A DNA stretch of 64,000 bases, from the NCBI GenBank assembly GCA_013339895.1, contig JABACO010000056.1, positions 1 to 64,000 of the forward strand, read 5' to 3'. Below the pieces are notes generated by a model. That model was not told the origin of the DNA. It was given only the letters and a program-made list of their open reading frames with translations, and did not search any database. This DNA comes from Ephydatia muelleri (taxonomy: Eukaryota; Porifera; Demospongiae; Spongillida; Spongillidae). Shown here piece by piece: positions 1 through 12,300 of this stretch (the first letter of the stretch is position 1; the number at the start of each line of letters is the position of its first letter). The position numbers were made by a program, and so were the translations under genes.

Positions 1-29
1 GATCCTTGCAGTTCTTGATATCCACCTTG

Positions 30-57
30 GTGTGTGTGTGTGTGTGTGTGTGTGTGT
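30..57. repeat. (TG)n microsatellite
   Basis: About 14 uninterrupted TG dinucleotides, followed by looser TG-rich sequence to about 135. No gene is seen in 1-387. Confidence 0.9.
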
Positions 58-387
58 TGTATGTGCATGTGTGTGTATGTGCTGTGTATGTATGCATGGG
101 TGTGTGTATACATGTTGTATGGTTGCAGGCGTGGTACTAGCATATATGTGTTTTGCATTTCTGTACAGTGACCCACACTATGACCACATAATTTCTTAAA
201 CCTCCACCTGCTCTGCCCCAGATGAGGCAATCAGTGGCAGATACCTGTCAATAACATCACCATGTGCAAATTACACTGATTTTTACACTGATTAACTGAC
301 AAAGTGGGCTGAAAATACCAGCAACAAGTGGTTCACATTAAGAGTAAAAAGCATGGAATCGCACCTAAAGCATGGTGTGGTGCGAGG

Positions 388-3300
388 TCACATCTGATTG
401 TCACTGACATCCAGGTAGGCTTCAAACGAGTCGCGTACACAGCTGCCCTCCAGGTTAAAGCTGTACTTGTATAGCGATCCATCCATACAGACAGCTGGAG
501 ACAAAGTAAAAGCACTTGTAAAAATGGTCACATAAAATTCATTGCACACAGCAAAAACACGTTTTAGAGCTCAACATGCTATTAATACATGCATGTTATG
601 GACAGCCATATCTACATCGTATCAAATCTGGAGTGCATAAAAATTGCCAATCGAAGGCTTGAGCTGCACTGGACGGCTCGACAGCTGAATAGAGGGTCAG
701 TGTCCGAATTATCCGAGTAAAATGTTAATTACATGCACTCGCTGATTATACAGTGTCATTAGTTTGCGTATTAATTAGTATTATTGCAGCCATGCGCCAA
801 AACCGTGAGATTTTGCTGCTGCAATGTTTGAAGAAATTGCAATACTGCATTATTAATGTTGCATTATTAATATTGATAAGCTGTCATATGGAGCCTTCGC
901 AGTCCGTGCACTAAAGTGTATTTTATTTTTAGCACGTGTTGTCCCGTCTGTTGCGGACAAATTAACTAGTTTCTAGCATGAAGTACTGCCCCTGAAACGG
1001 TCTTGCCTAGAAAAGGGATAAGGAAAATCATTGGTGCCACGATCAAATCCACCAAGGCAAAATCCACAGCCCTAAAGGGTGTACCAGAAAGAATAAATTT
1101 CCTAATGAGCCATTGTAGGGTTACAAGTCTTATGTTTGCATATTAGTTGGTACATATATGGAGTGATATGCATATGAAAATATAGTAGTTTGATTTGAAT
1201 TGCTGGTTTTAGGCCTCAGGTATTGATTTGTAATGTGATTATACTATAAAGTACCACAAATAAGCCATCCACCCCTCCGCTCCCAACAACACTCGTGTTT
1301 ATACGTCTGTACCTTCGTAATCATGAACACTTTGCGTATCGTTTTTCATAATCATATACAGCTACCATTTTTATTTTCTGAAATGCTGAATCAGTTTGAG
1401 GAGACATTCGCTGTTATGGAGATGCGCACGTTTAAACACAAGCCATTTCTTGTTGGGGGTGGAGGGGGGGAGGGGGTTATTTGCAGTACTTTACGGTACA
1501 TGAGGTAGTACATGCTAACAATTTGTTTTCATCCTGCAAATAAATCTACAGTGCAAAGCTATAATATTGTACACATACACATAAAAAAAAACAAACACAT
1601 AAACGTTCATGTACATGTACAGTATGTTGTTATACCAAAACTGTCTGAATTTTAATCGGAATGACCCCTTTAGATGAATGGCAGGATATTCGAATGCCAG
1701 GGTAAAAAAAGCTCAAAGCTAACCAATTAATTTCAATTCCAGATATGATGCCACATACTGTAGTACACAGCAACGCAACAAGTTTCATGAGAGTTTTACA
1801 CAGAAAACTGAGGGGGCAAATATTCACATCCATATCCAAGTTCCTCTACCTACCATATGCAAATGGAATGGCTGAAGTAAGCTCACCCGAGGACAGTAAC
1901 ATTAAAGCCATCCAATGCAACTACAGAAAGGCTACAACACAACACACATGTCAAACCATTTTTTATTTTTTGAGGTAACAGGTACAGAAAACACTAAGGA
2001 TTAGAACAGCTAAAGCAACACTCCATGTGCACATGCATACATACAACGCAATGCTGCAGGCACTGAGGCTTACCTACAACAGTTTTCCTGTCTCCCAAGA
2101 AAGCACACACACAAGGTGACTCATTGGGTACACTAAACAGCGCCAGTCCCCACTGAGAATCCACATAGCTACCCAAAGCTCGTCCCAGAAGACTGATGTG
2201 GGCAAAACTAAATTCGGAAATAAATATTGCAGCACGATGGCATTGGCAAACTGAAACTATAGTTTCATACATTCACATACATGTACGGTATGTGCATGTA
2301 TGCTGCACAGCTAATGTACTCATGCATATTCATGCTCATGTATGTAACGTAAAAGGCCACACAAAGCGACTTCTTAACCACACCAAACTTATCAATAAAT
2401 ACACAGATTGGCTAATGAAAACACATAGAATACAGTACCTGTACATGTGCACCACACTGTACGTTACTATTAGTTACTGTATTGTACCACTATGCATCAA
2501 TTCATGCTAGAAATGGAGATTGCCCATTATTTCAAATTATGGTGCACAAGGTTGTACCTTTACATCCTATCAAATTACAGTAACTACTATTATTAAGAGT
2601 TACATGTACACTTTGTATACCATACTGGGTATTAAGATGTACAGGATGACGATAATCACAATTCAAATGGTACATGTAGACTAGGTCTTTGCTTGGCAAT
2701 AATGACGCTAGTTTATCATCTGAGCGTATATCACAATCTACACGTAGCACATTAACATACTGTACACATGTACATGTAAATTATGCTGTATGTACATGTA
2801 CATGCTGCTACATACACTCTACTGTACACGCTGCTACATACACTCTACTGTACACACTGCTACATACATGTACACTCTACTGTACATACTGCTACATACA
2901 CTCTACTGTACACACTGCTACATACACTCTACTGTACACGCTGCTACATACACTCTACTGTACACACTGCTACATACACTCTACTGTACACACTGCTACA
3001 TACACTCTACTGTACACGCTGCTACATACACTCTACTGTACACGCTGCTACATACACTCTACTGTACACACTGCTACATACACTCTGCTGTACACGCTGC
3101 TACATACACTCTACTGTACACGCTGCTACATACACTCTACTGTACACGCTGCTACATACACTCTACTGTACACGCTGCTACATACACTCTACTGTACACG
3201 CTGCTACATACACTCTACTGTACACGCTGCTACATACACTCTACTGTACACGCTGCTACATACACTCTACTGTACACGCTGCTACATACACTCTACTGTA

Positions 3301-6300
3301 CACGCTGCTACATACACTGTACTGTACACACTGCTACATACACTGTACTGTACACACTGCTACATACACTCTACTGTACACGCTGCTACATACACTCTAC
3401 TGTACACGCTGCTACATACACTCTACTGTACACGCTGCTACATACACTGTACTGTACACACTGCTACATACACTGTACTGTACACACTGCTACATACACT
3501 CTACTGTACACGCTGCTACATACACTCTACTGTACACGCTGCTACATACACTCTACTGTACACACTGCTACATACACTGTACTGTACACACTGCTACATA
3601 CACTCTACTGTACACACTGCTACATACACTCTACTGTACACCCTGCTACATACACTGTACTGTACACGCTGCTAAATACACTCTACTGTACACACTGCTA
3701 CATATACTCTACTGTACACGCTGCTACATACACTCTACTGTACACACTGCTACATACACTCTACTGTACCTGGACTTCTTGTTCAAAGACTGATCTTTCA
3801 CAGCGTACACGTGAACAGTGCCTTTGTCACTACAGCAGCACAGGAAGTTGGAGTCAAGGCTGAAATTGAGACAGTAGATGTTGGCCATGTCCACACCCCT
3901 GCGTAGCTCCACCAACAGCTGCCTGGTCTGGGTGCTATGGATACGTATCAGTGTACCCTATGGTGCAGTGGTACATGAGTTTAACAGCATGTGGTAATGG
4001 GTGTGGTAATGGGTGTGGTAATGGGTGTGGTAATGGGTGTGGTAATGGGTACATTTACGTGTGTGTATGTGTGTGTATGTGTATGCATGTTTCTCTGTGT
4101 GTGCTTGTGCGATTCTCCATGTCAGATGTCATGATGTGCTATGCATGACTGGTGTTGTGTTCCATTTTATTATTTTGGGATGCATGAAAATTCAGGATCT
4201 GATTACGATATTCGTTACATGCTCATACAAGTTACACTGTACAGTTTATGTACTGTAGAGAACAGCAAAGTTATAACTGTAATATCAAAGATCTCTCATT
4301 AAGAACCAGAATCCACAATTCCAACATCTTTTGAGTATCACAATTGCACACACAGGTAGCCATACAGTGTACAGTACTGTACTGTACAATACTGAGAACC
4401 GTGTAAAGCAATGCCAGAAATGTGGCCTCCACACTGAATGCACACAAACCTAATTTCACATTATACATACTTTCATGGAAGTAGATGCCAATAGTGCGCC
4501 TTGCTGGTCAATAGCCAAACACGAAAGCTCATGTTGGTGGACAGAACAGATGGTCTCTGTGAAAGCCTTCTCTGGAGCTTCAGTGGAGAGAAGGTCCTGA
4601 CCCCAAGGAGTAGGGAGGGGGAGGAGGGGAGGGAGAGGGAAGAGGTGAGGGAGAGGGGAAGATGGACGGGAGAGGGGAGGAAGTTACGTTTCTCTTATCT
4701 TCCTTTCTTCCTTTTTCTCTTTTCTGGAGGGAGAGAGAGAGGGGAGAGAGAGAGGGGAGGGGGAGGGGGGAGGGGGAGGGAGAGGGGGAGGGAGAGAGAG
4801 GGGGGAGGGAGAGGGGGAGGGAGAGGGGGAGGGAGAGGGGGAGGGAGAGGGGGAGGGAGAGGGAAGGAGGGAGAGGGAAGGAGGGATAGGGAGGAGGGAG
4901 AGGGGAGGAGGGAGAGGGGAGGAGGGAGAGGGGAGGAGGGAGAGGGGAGGAGGGAGAGGGGAGGAGGAGAGGGGAGGAGGGAGAGGGGAGGAGGGAGAGG
5001 GGAGGGAGAGGGGAGGAGGGAGAGGGGAGGAGGGAGAGGGGAGGAGGAGGGGAGGAGGGAGAGGGGAGGAGGAGAGGGGAGGAGGGAGAGGGAGGAGGGA
5101 GAGGGAGGAGGGAGAGGGGAGGAGGGAGAGGGGAGGAGGGAGACGGGAAAAGGAGAGAGGGAGGAGAGGGGAGGAGAGAGAGGGATGGTGTGGGAGAGAC
5201 AATGCAATACAATAAACAGGAGACGATAAGCCACAACAGTTAGCAACCATTCCATATTCAAGACGACAAAAACACAACATTACAGAACTAATTTTGTTCT
5301 TTAGTTATTAATGGTCCAATATTACATTTTTAGATTTCCATTTGTTTTACACTGCAATTGCCATGTACATGTACATGTACAAGTATGCTCTCAAAAGGAT
5401 TTCACTATACCACATACACATACCCAATATAAAAAACACTGCTTGGGGTAAATCTTTACTGGGACACCCTCCTAAACAATATAGGGGTACTTACCACCAT
5501 TCTGACTGTACCCTTCTGAGGACCAGGGAAAGCCATGAGCTGGCAGTCTGCACTGGAACATACCTCGCAGAGACCTGAAACGCAGCAAACATACATCATA
5601 CTGCAAATACTGTAAAGACTAAACAACACTTGAATAGGACATAACAAAGATCAAGCACATCAAATGAGTGATGCCTCATGCACGCAAACATGTACATGTA
5701 CATGTACACAGCTACACTTACTGTAGCACTGTGCTTCACATCACACAGTAGACGTGGTGCAATTAGAACAAAATACTGTATCTCTACATATAGGTACATT
5801 ATACATGTACAGTATGTACAGTCATGATATAATTGCCGAGACAACACTGTACCATCATGCCATAGTTTCTATTCACTTATCAATAAATGGGTGAAAAATG
5901 TCCATATGTTACTGAGACATCTGTGATTTTAGCATTTTGTGTATGTGTCCGTTTACTACACACACAATCCTTGTTATTGTGGTATAATAAAATGTTGATA
6001 TAATGAAATGGTTGATATAATGAAATGGTTGATATAATGAAATACTATCGTACCAATGTGAATACCACCACACTGCAATGCTAATTAAATCCATATCACA
6101 TCTCGTAAAACTAAATGAATACACAATTGTACCTACAAATGAAACATTGAAAAATAACTACCGAAACTTGCAATTACAACCCGTGGACTCTAATTGGGAC
6201 GGAATCGGTTCATTCTTCCCAAAATGATAGACGTTAGAAACAATTGCATGTAAATGGTACAGTATCTTTGAAATGCGGCATGATAGAGCTGTGAGACTGC

Positions 6301-9300
6301 AGAATTGCAATACCATACCTTTCTGATAAACATGTGATGTTTTATGTGGGCAATGTTTAGTAATTCTAATACATTTTGCTGGCGAGCAGGCAGGGTATAG
6401 AGGGTCACTTCCAGCACTGTTTAAGAATATCCAAAAGTGCGGCAATAATAAGCGTTTACCATCCAATCCAGCAACGGTCGAAGTTGTAAGATGCAGTGAA
6501 ATGGTGTTTAAAAAACATACTATTTCTAGCAATCCTGGTGACCTCCAACCCTTCCCCTGTCAGATGTCATTAGCCAGAGAACGGATCAAGATACGTGTTT
6601 GAAAATGTGATGACAAAGCTCCAGAGAAGTATGGTATTGCAATTCTGCAGTCTCATTGCGCTATCTTGCCGCGTTTCAAAGATACATTGATGTTTCTAAC
6701 GTCTCTTACATGTATTTTTGCAGAGAATGGACCGATTCTGTCCCAATTAGAACCCGCAGGTTGTAGTTGTGAGTTTACGGTAAAAGTGTATTGACGCATT
6801 TCAACAAAGTCAATAGGAAAAAAAAAGACTAAAAATAGTTTATACACTGTACATGTATGAAAAACATACATACATGCACACATGTACATATATGCAATCA
6901 GGCATACACAATAACCTTTAGGATTTGGGGAGGTTTCAATGGTCTTGAGCAGTTTGGATGCGTGAGGAAATGAAAAAACATGAATCTCTTCAGACAGGAT
7001 GACAACAAGCCTGTGTGTGAGAAAGTAACATGCAAACAGTTACCCTTTTGTGCCACACACCCAGTGTATTGCAAATGAGGGTCATGATGGATAGGCACCA
7101 TAATGAAGGGGTCATCCATGCAGTTGAGGCCTGGACACAACCACCAACCCCTTCAGATACATGTGCCACGACTTGCATCGATATGACTCCTACAGGTAAG
7201 TCATGAGTTATGACTAGATTGATGAAGTACATGTGATTACGTGCTGGTTCAGCGCCATGACGTACAGCGGACACATCTAGGGTTACTGGGCATTGCAGAG
7301 TTTTAGAAAATGATGGGGAGGAGGGTCAGAGTCAATCCTGTCTCCCACTCCTCCCCAACTGCCACCAAGTTATACCCATTGCACTCAAGGGTGCTTCTCT
7401 CAGGGGGAGAAAATTAGTCATGCCTACACTTATGTGTCATTCTGATGCCCTGGGACACATGCAAAGCTACATATACGTGTGGGTCATTCCACTATGACAT
7501 TGTATGGGAGCGTGCTTCACATCTTCAGATCACGATGCATTTACTCATATTTGTTTGTCTTTGGGTGGATGTTACTTTAACCGCTTATTATGTTAATAAC
7601 TTGAATGGTTTACGAAATATGCTTTCCTGAATAATTAATTTTTCCAGATAAATTTCAATTTGGCAGGCTCATAACTTTTCCATTTTTTGTCTGATACAGA
7701 CATTTTTGTCATCAACTTGAAGCTAAAGTTATGAGGAACTCATATTTAATAATCATTTTTGTGGGTGGTGAAAGGGTTTTAAACAAATATTACGTTTACA
7801 GCGCTGATTTCAAAATTCGGATGACTTCCGGATTGATATTGTAGTTTTTAAAAATACAAACATCAAGGGAAGACTAATATCTAGCGTTTTCGTTAATAAA
7901 ATTTTTGTTTATAGATAACCCCTGAGAACCGCATGGGTTTGATGAGGAGGCAGCCATGTTTTTTTTTTTACTCAGCTTATATTACTGAAGTGGTGCTAAG
8001 TGCGTTACGTAACCATCACACCACAGCTATCAACACTGAGGGCTATGATGACGCAACTTTTTTAAGTGAACCCGCCTTTTTTCTATTTAAAGAACAAGCA
8101 TACGGACGAGAACAAGGTATGTCCAACCGAAGAGATTACTGTTGCGACCCTTTCAAGAATCATAAGCGCCGCATTTATTTGAACCTTCGAGTTCTATCAA
8201 CAAAGTTAATAGAAGAACACCCGTCTCTCTCACTGAAATGTGGAGATGTTGTGTGCTGCAATTGTCTCACAGCAATAACGCGCACAGTTGACACTTCTGC
8301 AAGCTCAACGATCGTATCGGATGAATGTGCTGGTCCTAGCAACTTAGCATTAACTACTGACATCGCACCAACAGCCAGCATTCGTGACACTGAAAGTTAT
8401 AGCGAAGGGAGCGACGACGGTGACCAATTAGACGATACCGCCACTCAGCTACACAAGATAAATGAAACATTTTCCATCCAAGGAATCTCTCCTATCAAAA
8501 AGCGTCGAATGCATAGTGAAACTTACCTCATTCAAAAAGTTAGAACATTTGACGTAGCTATGGAAAGGAACCTACAGCTTTGCACAGGGGTAAACACCCA
8601 TGTGTTGCATACAAATGACGGCACAGAAATCATACAGCAGCTTAAAGAAAAGTTTGGATCTACCAAGTCAAGAAGTGAAAGAATACGGATTCTTACAGCT
8701 CTACCAAAGAGTTGGTCTGTATGCAGAATAGCAGAAGAGTTTGGTGCTAGTAAGTATTTAGCAAAGTGTGCAAAAAAGCTTGTACAAAACAAAGGGATTC
8801 TGTCCAGCCCTAATTCCAAAACAAGGCCATCTCTTTCAGAAGACACTGTAGAGCTTGTCAAAAGCTTTTACTGCAGTGATAGCATAAGCCGTGTGATGCC
8901 TGGAAAAAAGGATTTTTTGTCTGTAAGAAAAGCAGATGGAGAGAAAGAGCATCGGCAGAAGAGGCTTGTGCTGTGCAACCTGAAGGAAGCATACCATCAA
9001 TTCAAAACAGAGCATCCAGATGTGAAAGTTGGCTTCTCTAAGTTTGCAGAACTACGACCTAAAGAATGCGTGCTGGCAGGAGCCACTGGCACTCACTCAG
9101 TGTGTGTGTGTGCAATTCATCAAAATGTCAAGCTGATGATGGCAGGTGGAAGACTGGAGTCTTTAACCAATGGTTGGTATACTCACTACACAGATTGCTT
9201 GGCAGCAATACAGTGTGAACCATCAACATACAATTGTGCCATTGGGACATGCACAGATTGCTCTGGAACAGGTGGACTGCGGGAAGAGCTTGAAGCTATT

Positions 9301-12300
9301 ATGGAGGACAATGGTGTAGAAACTGTGCAGTACAACCAGTGGATCAATACTGACCGTGCCAATCTTGAGACCCGGATTGCACCTGTTGAAGAGTTTCTTG
9401 ATGCATTTATGGTTGCATTGGAAAAGCTTAAATTGCATGATTATATTGCCAAGAATCAAGCCACGTTTGTAGCAGAGAAAAAGGAAAGACTCAATCCTGG
9501 TGAGTTTATTGTCATTGCTGACTTTTCAGAAAACTACAGCTTTGTTGTGCAAGATGAAGTACAATCATTTCATTGGAACAACCTACAAGCAACCATCCAT
9601 CCTTTTCTCTGCTACTACAAGAACAGTGATGGAAAACTGGATAGTGTCTGTTTCACCATAATTTCTGAGAACACAGATCATGACATTATTGCTGTACACT
9701 TGTTTCAGCGTAAGTTAGTTTCATTTCTATCAGATCATTTTGGGGCAATACCCAAAAAAATAATCTACATATCAGATGGTTGTGCTGGACAATACAAAAA
9801 CTGCTACAACTTTACCAACTTGTGTCAGCATGAGAAAGATTTTGGAATCCCAGCAGAGTGGCATTTCTTTGCTACATCTCATGGCAAGTCGGCTGCTGAT
9901 GGAATAGCTGGAACTGTGAAAAGGATGGCAACTAAAGCAAGTCTTAAACGTCCTTACCAAGACCAAATTTTGACACCAAACCAACTGTATCAATTTGCAT
10001 TACAAGAGATAAAGGGTATTCACTTTTCATATGGTACATTACAGGAACACAAAGATGAGGCTGACTTTCTGGCTGAGAGGTTCAAATACAGTAGGACTGT
10101 TCCTGGAACACGGTCATTTCACAGTTTTATTCCCATTTCTATTTCATCTGTAGAAGTGAGGCCATATTCCCTTGGTACCATGAAACGGACTGAAAGAGTT
10201 ACCTCAGCACATGTTCCTGAGCCTGTTCCATTGTCGGCAATTAAAAGCTATGTAACAGTTGCATATGGAGGAGATTGTTGGCTTGGATATGTGACAAAGG
10301 TCGATATGGAATCTCGGCTTGTTGAAGTTAATTTCCTTCACCCTCAGCTACCTGCCAAGTCCTACATTTACCCAAGACGTCAGGACATCTTGGATGTGGA
10401 CCCCCACTGATATTCTCACTCTTGTAAGTCCAACAACAGCAACTGGGCGTTCATACACCTTGACATCAAAGGAAGTCTCAGAGGCAAAAAGAGCACTTGA
10501 AGCTAGACTATCAGCTGTGTGATATGTCTTCAGTTAACACTCAGTGTGTGTGTGAGTTACCCTATTAGTAATGCTTGCATGGGTGTATCGGTGAAAATAG
10601 GGCACCCGTGAAGAAGTCGGTTGTTGCTCACATATATATGATTGGTGCACCCGTGAAGAAAGTCGGTTGTTGCTCATATACATGATTGGTGCACCCGTGA
10701 AGAAGTCGGTTGTTGCTCACATATATATGATTGGTGCACCCGTGAAGAAAGTCGGTTGTTGCTCATATACATGATTGGTGCACCCATGAAGAAGTCGGTT
10801 GTTGCTCACATATATATGATTGGTGCACCCGTTGAAGAAAGTCGGTTGTTGCTCATATACATGATTGGTGCACCCGTGAAGAAGTCGGTTGTTGCTCACA
10901 TATATATGATTGGTGCACCCGTGAAGAAAGTCGGTTGTTGTCTATATCAAGAAGTTTGGTGCGCACCCTTTCTCTGTTATGCATATTCAAAGCTTACATG
11001 TATGCGCTGTGTGATGTTTTATTCCATGCAAATAGTTCTTCTAAGAACTTGGCATTTGTCTGAACGCCCTTCTTGTTGATGGAGGCAACATTCTGGCAAA
11101 TGTTAAATATTCAAAAGAAGCACCCTGGAATCAATTTACTACTAATCTTCTATTAATAGTCTGGAATACGGCATAATGAGCTACTGACAACTTAGTCTGT
11201 CCCATTCTGAACGGTTGTGCAGTACTGTGGCAATGGGGTTCTGGTCCAGTACTGTGGCAGCGGGTTTCTGTTCCAGTACTGTGGCAGTAGTGTTCTGGCC
11301 CAGTAATGTGACTATGGGATTCTGGTTCAGAACCATGGCAGTGGGGTGTGGGTTGAGTACTATGACAGGCCTTTGTTTCTGGTCCAGTACTGTGGCAGTG
11401 GGCTGGTGTTGCTGGCCAATGGAATCTTGGTTTGAAGTGACAATGACCAGCTGGCCAATGGGGTGAGCCATGTTGTGGATCAGAATGTGAGCAAATTGGA
11501 GAAAATCTGTGCGGAGAGCTATGTAACGAACGGTGTGGAGAATGATGTGGCTCAGGACAGTGTGTAGTATGGTGTGGAGAATGATGTGGCTCAGGACAGT
11601 GTGTAGTATGGTGTGTAGTTCCATGTGGAGAATGGTGTGGAGAGCTGGGTGTAGTTTGGTATGGAGAACGGTGAGGTGAATGATGTAAGTGCGTAGTGAG
11701 TAAGTAACGTGGTGAGTGTGAATGAGTGTGGTGAGCGTGAGTGAGGTGGTGAGCGTGAGCGAAGTGGTGAGTATGAGTGACGCTGGTGAGCGTGAGTGAC
11801 GTGGTGAGCATGAGTGACGTGAGCGTGAGGGACGTGAGCGCGAGAGATGTGGTGAGCGTGAGAGACGTGGTGAGCGTGAGAGACCGTGGTGAGCGGGAGT
11901 GATGTGAGTGTGAGAGACGTGTTGAGCGGGAGTGATGTGAGCGTGAGAGATGTGAGCGTGAGAGACGTGGTGAGCGGGAGTGACGTGGTGCGCGGGAGTG
12001 ACGAGGTGAGCGGGAGTGATGTGGTGACTGTGAAACGGAGTGGTGGGTGTGGCCTTGGTGAATGATGCTGCATCCACCAGCTTTTGCGCTTTTTTCCGCC
12101 TGTTACTGGTGCTTGCAATTGGTGGGGATGGCGGTGGGGATGGTGGCTCTGATTTCACTGTCCTTGAGCTCCCACGCACTGGACGTGCTGTGTGCGGGAA
12201 TAAACCCGCGGAATGCATACGACCTGGATTATCGGAAGGGGAGGGTTCGATCGCTACAGGTTCTCGTATAGCGACTGATTCGATCGTTGCCGGTTCATTA

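Noticed and set aside
2806-3768. CRISPR-like array
   Set aside because: Units are contiguous with no unique spacers, and the genome is eukaryotic.
2689-3863. Three overlapping 328-357-codon frames with [10 protein letters not shown]-type repeats
   Set aside because: They are the three readings of a stop-free 26-bp minisatellite inside a WDR45 intron. No domain, no coding bias.
4501-5280. Arg/Gly/Glu-rich plus frames and Pro/Ser/Leu-rich minus frames
   Set aside because: Translation of a polypurine simple repeat within an intron.
6158-6532. Minus-strand frame of 124 codons
   Set aside because: Lies in the arm of a foldback element and between WDR45 exons. No homology seen.
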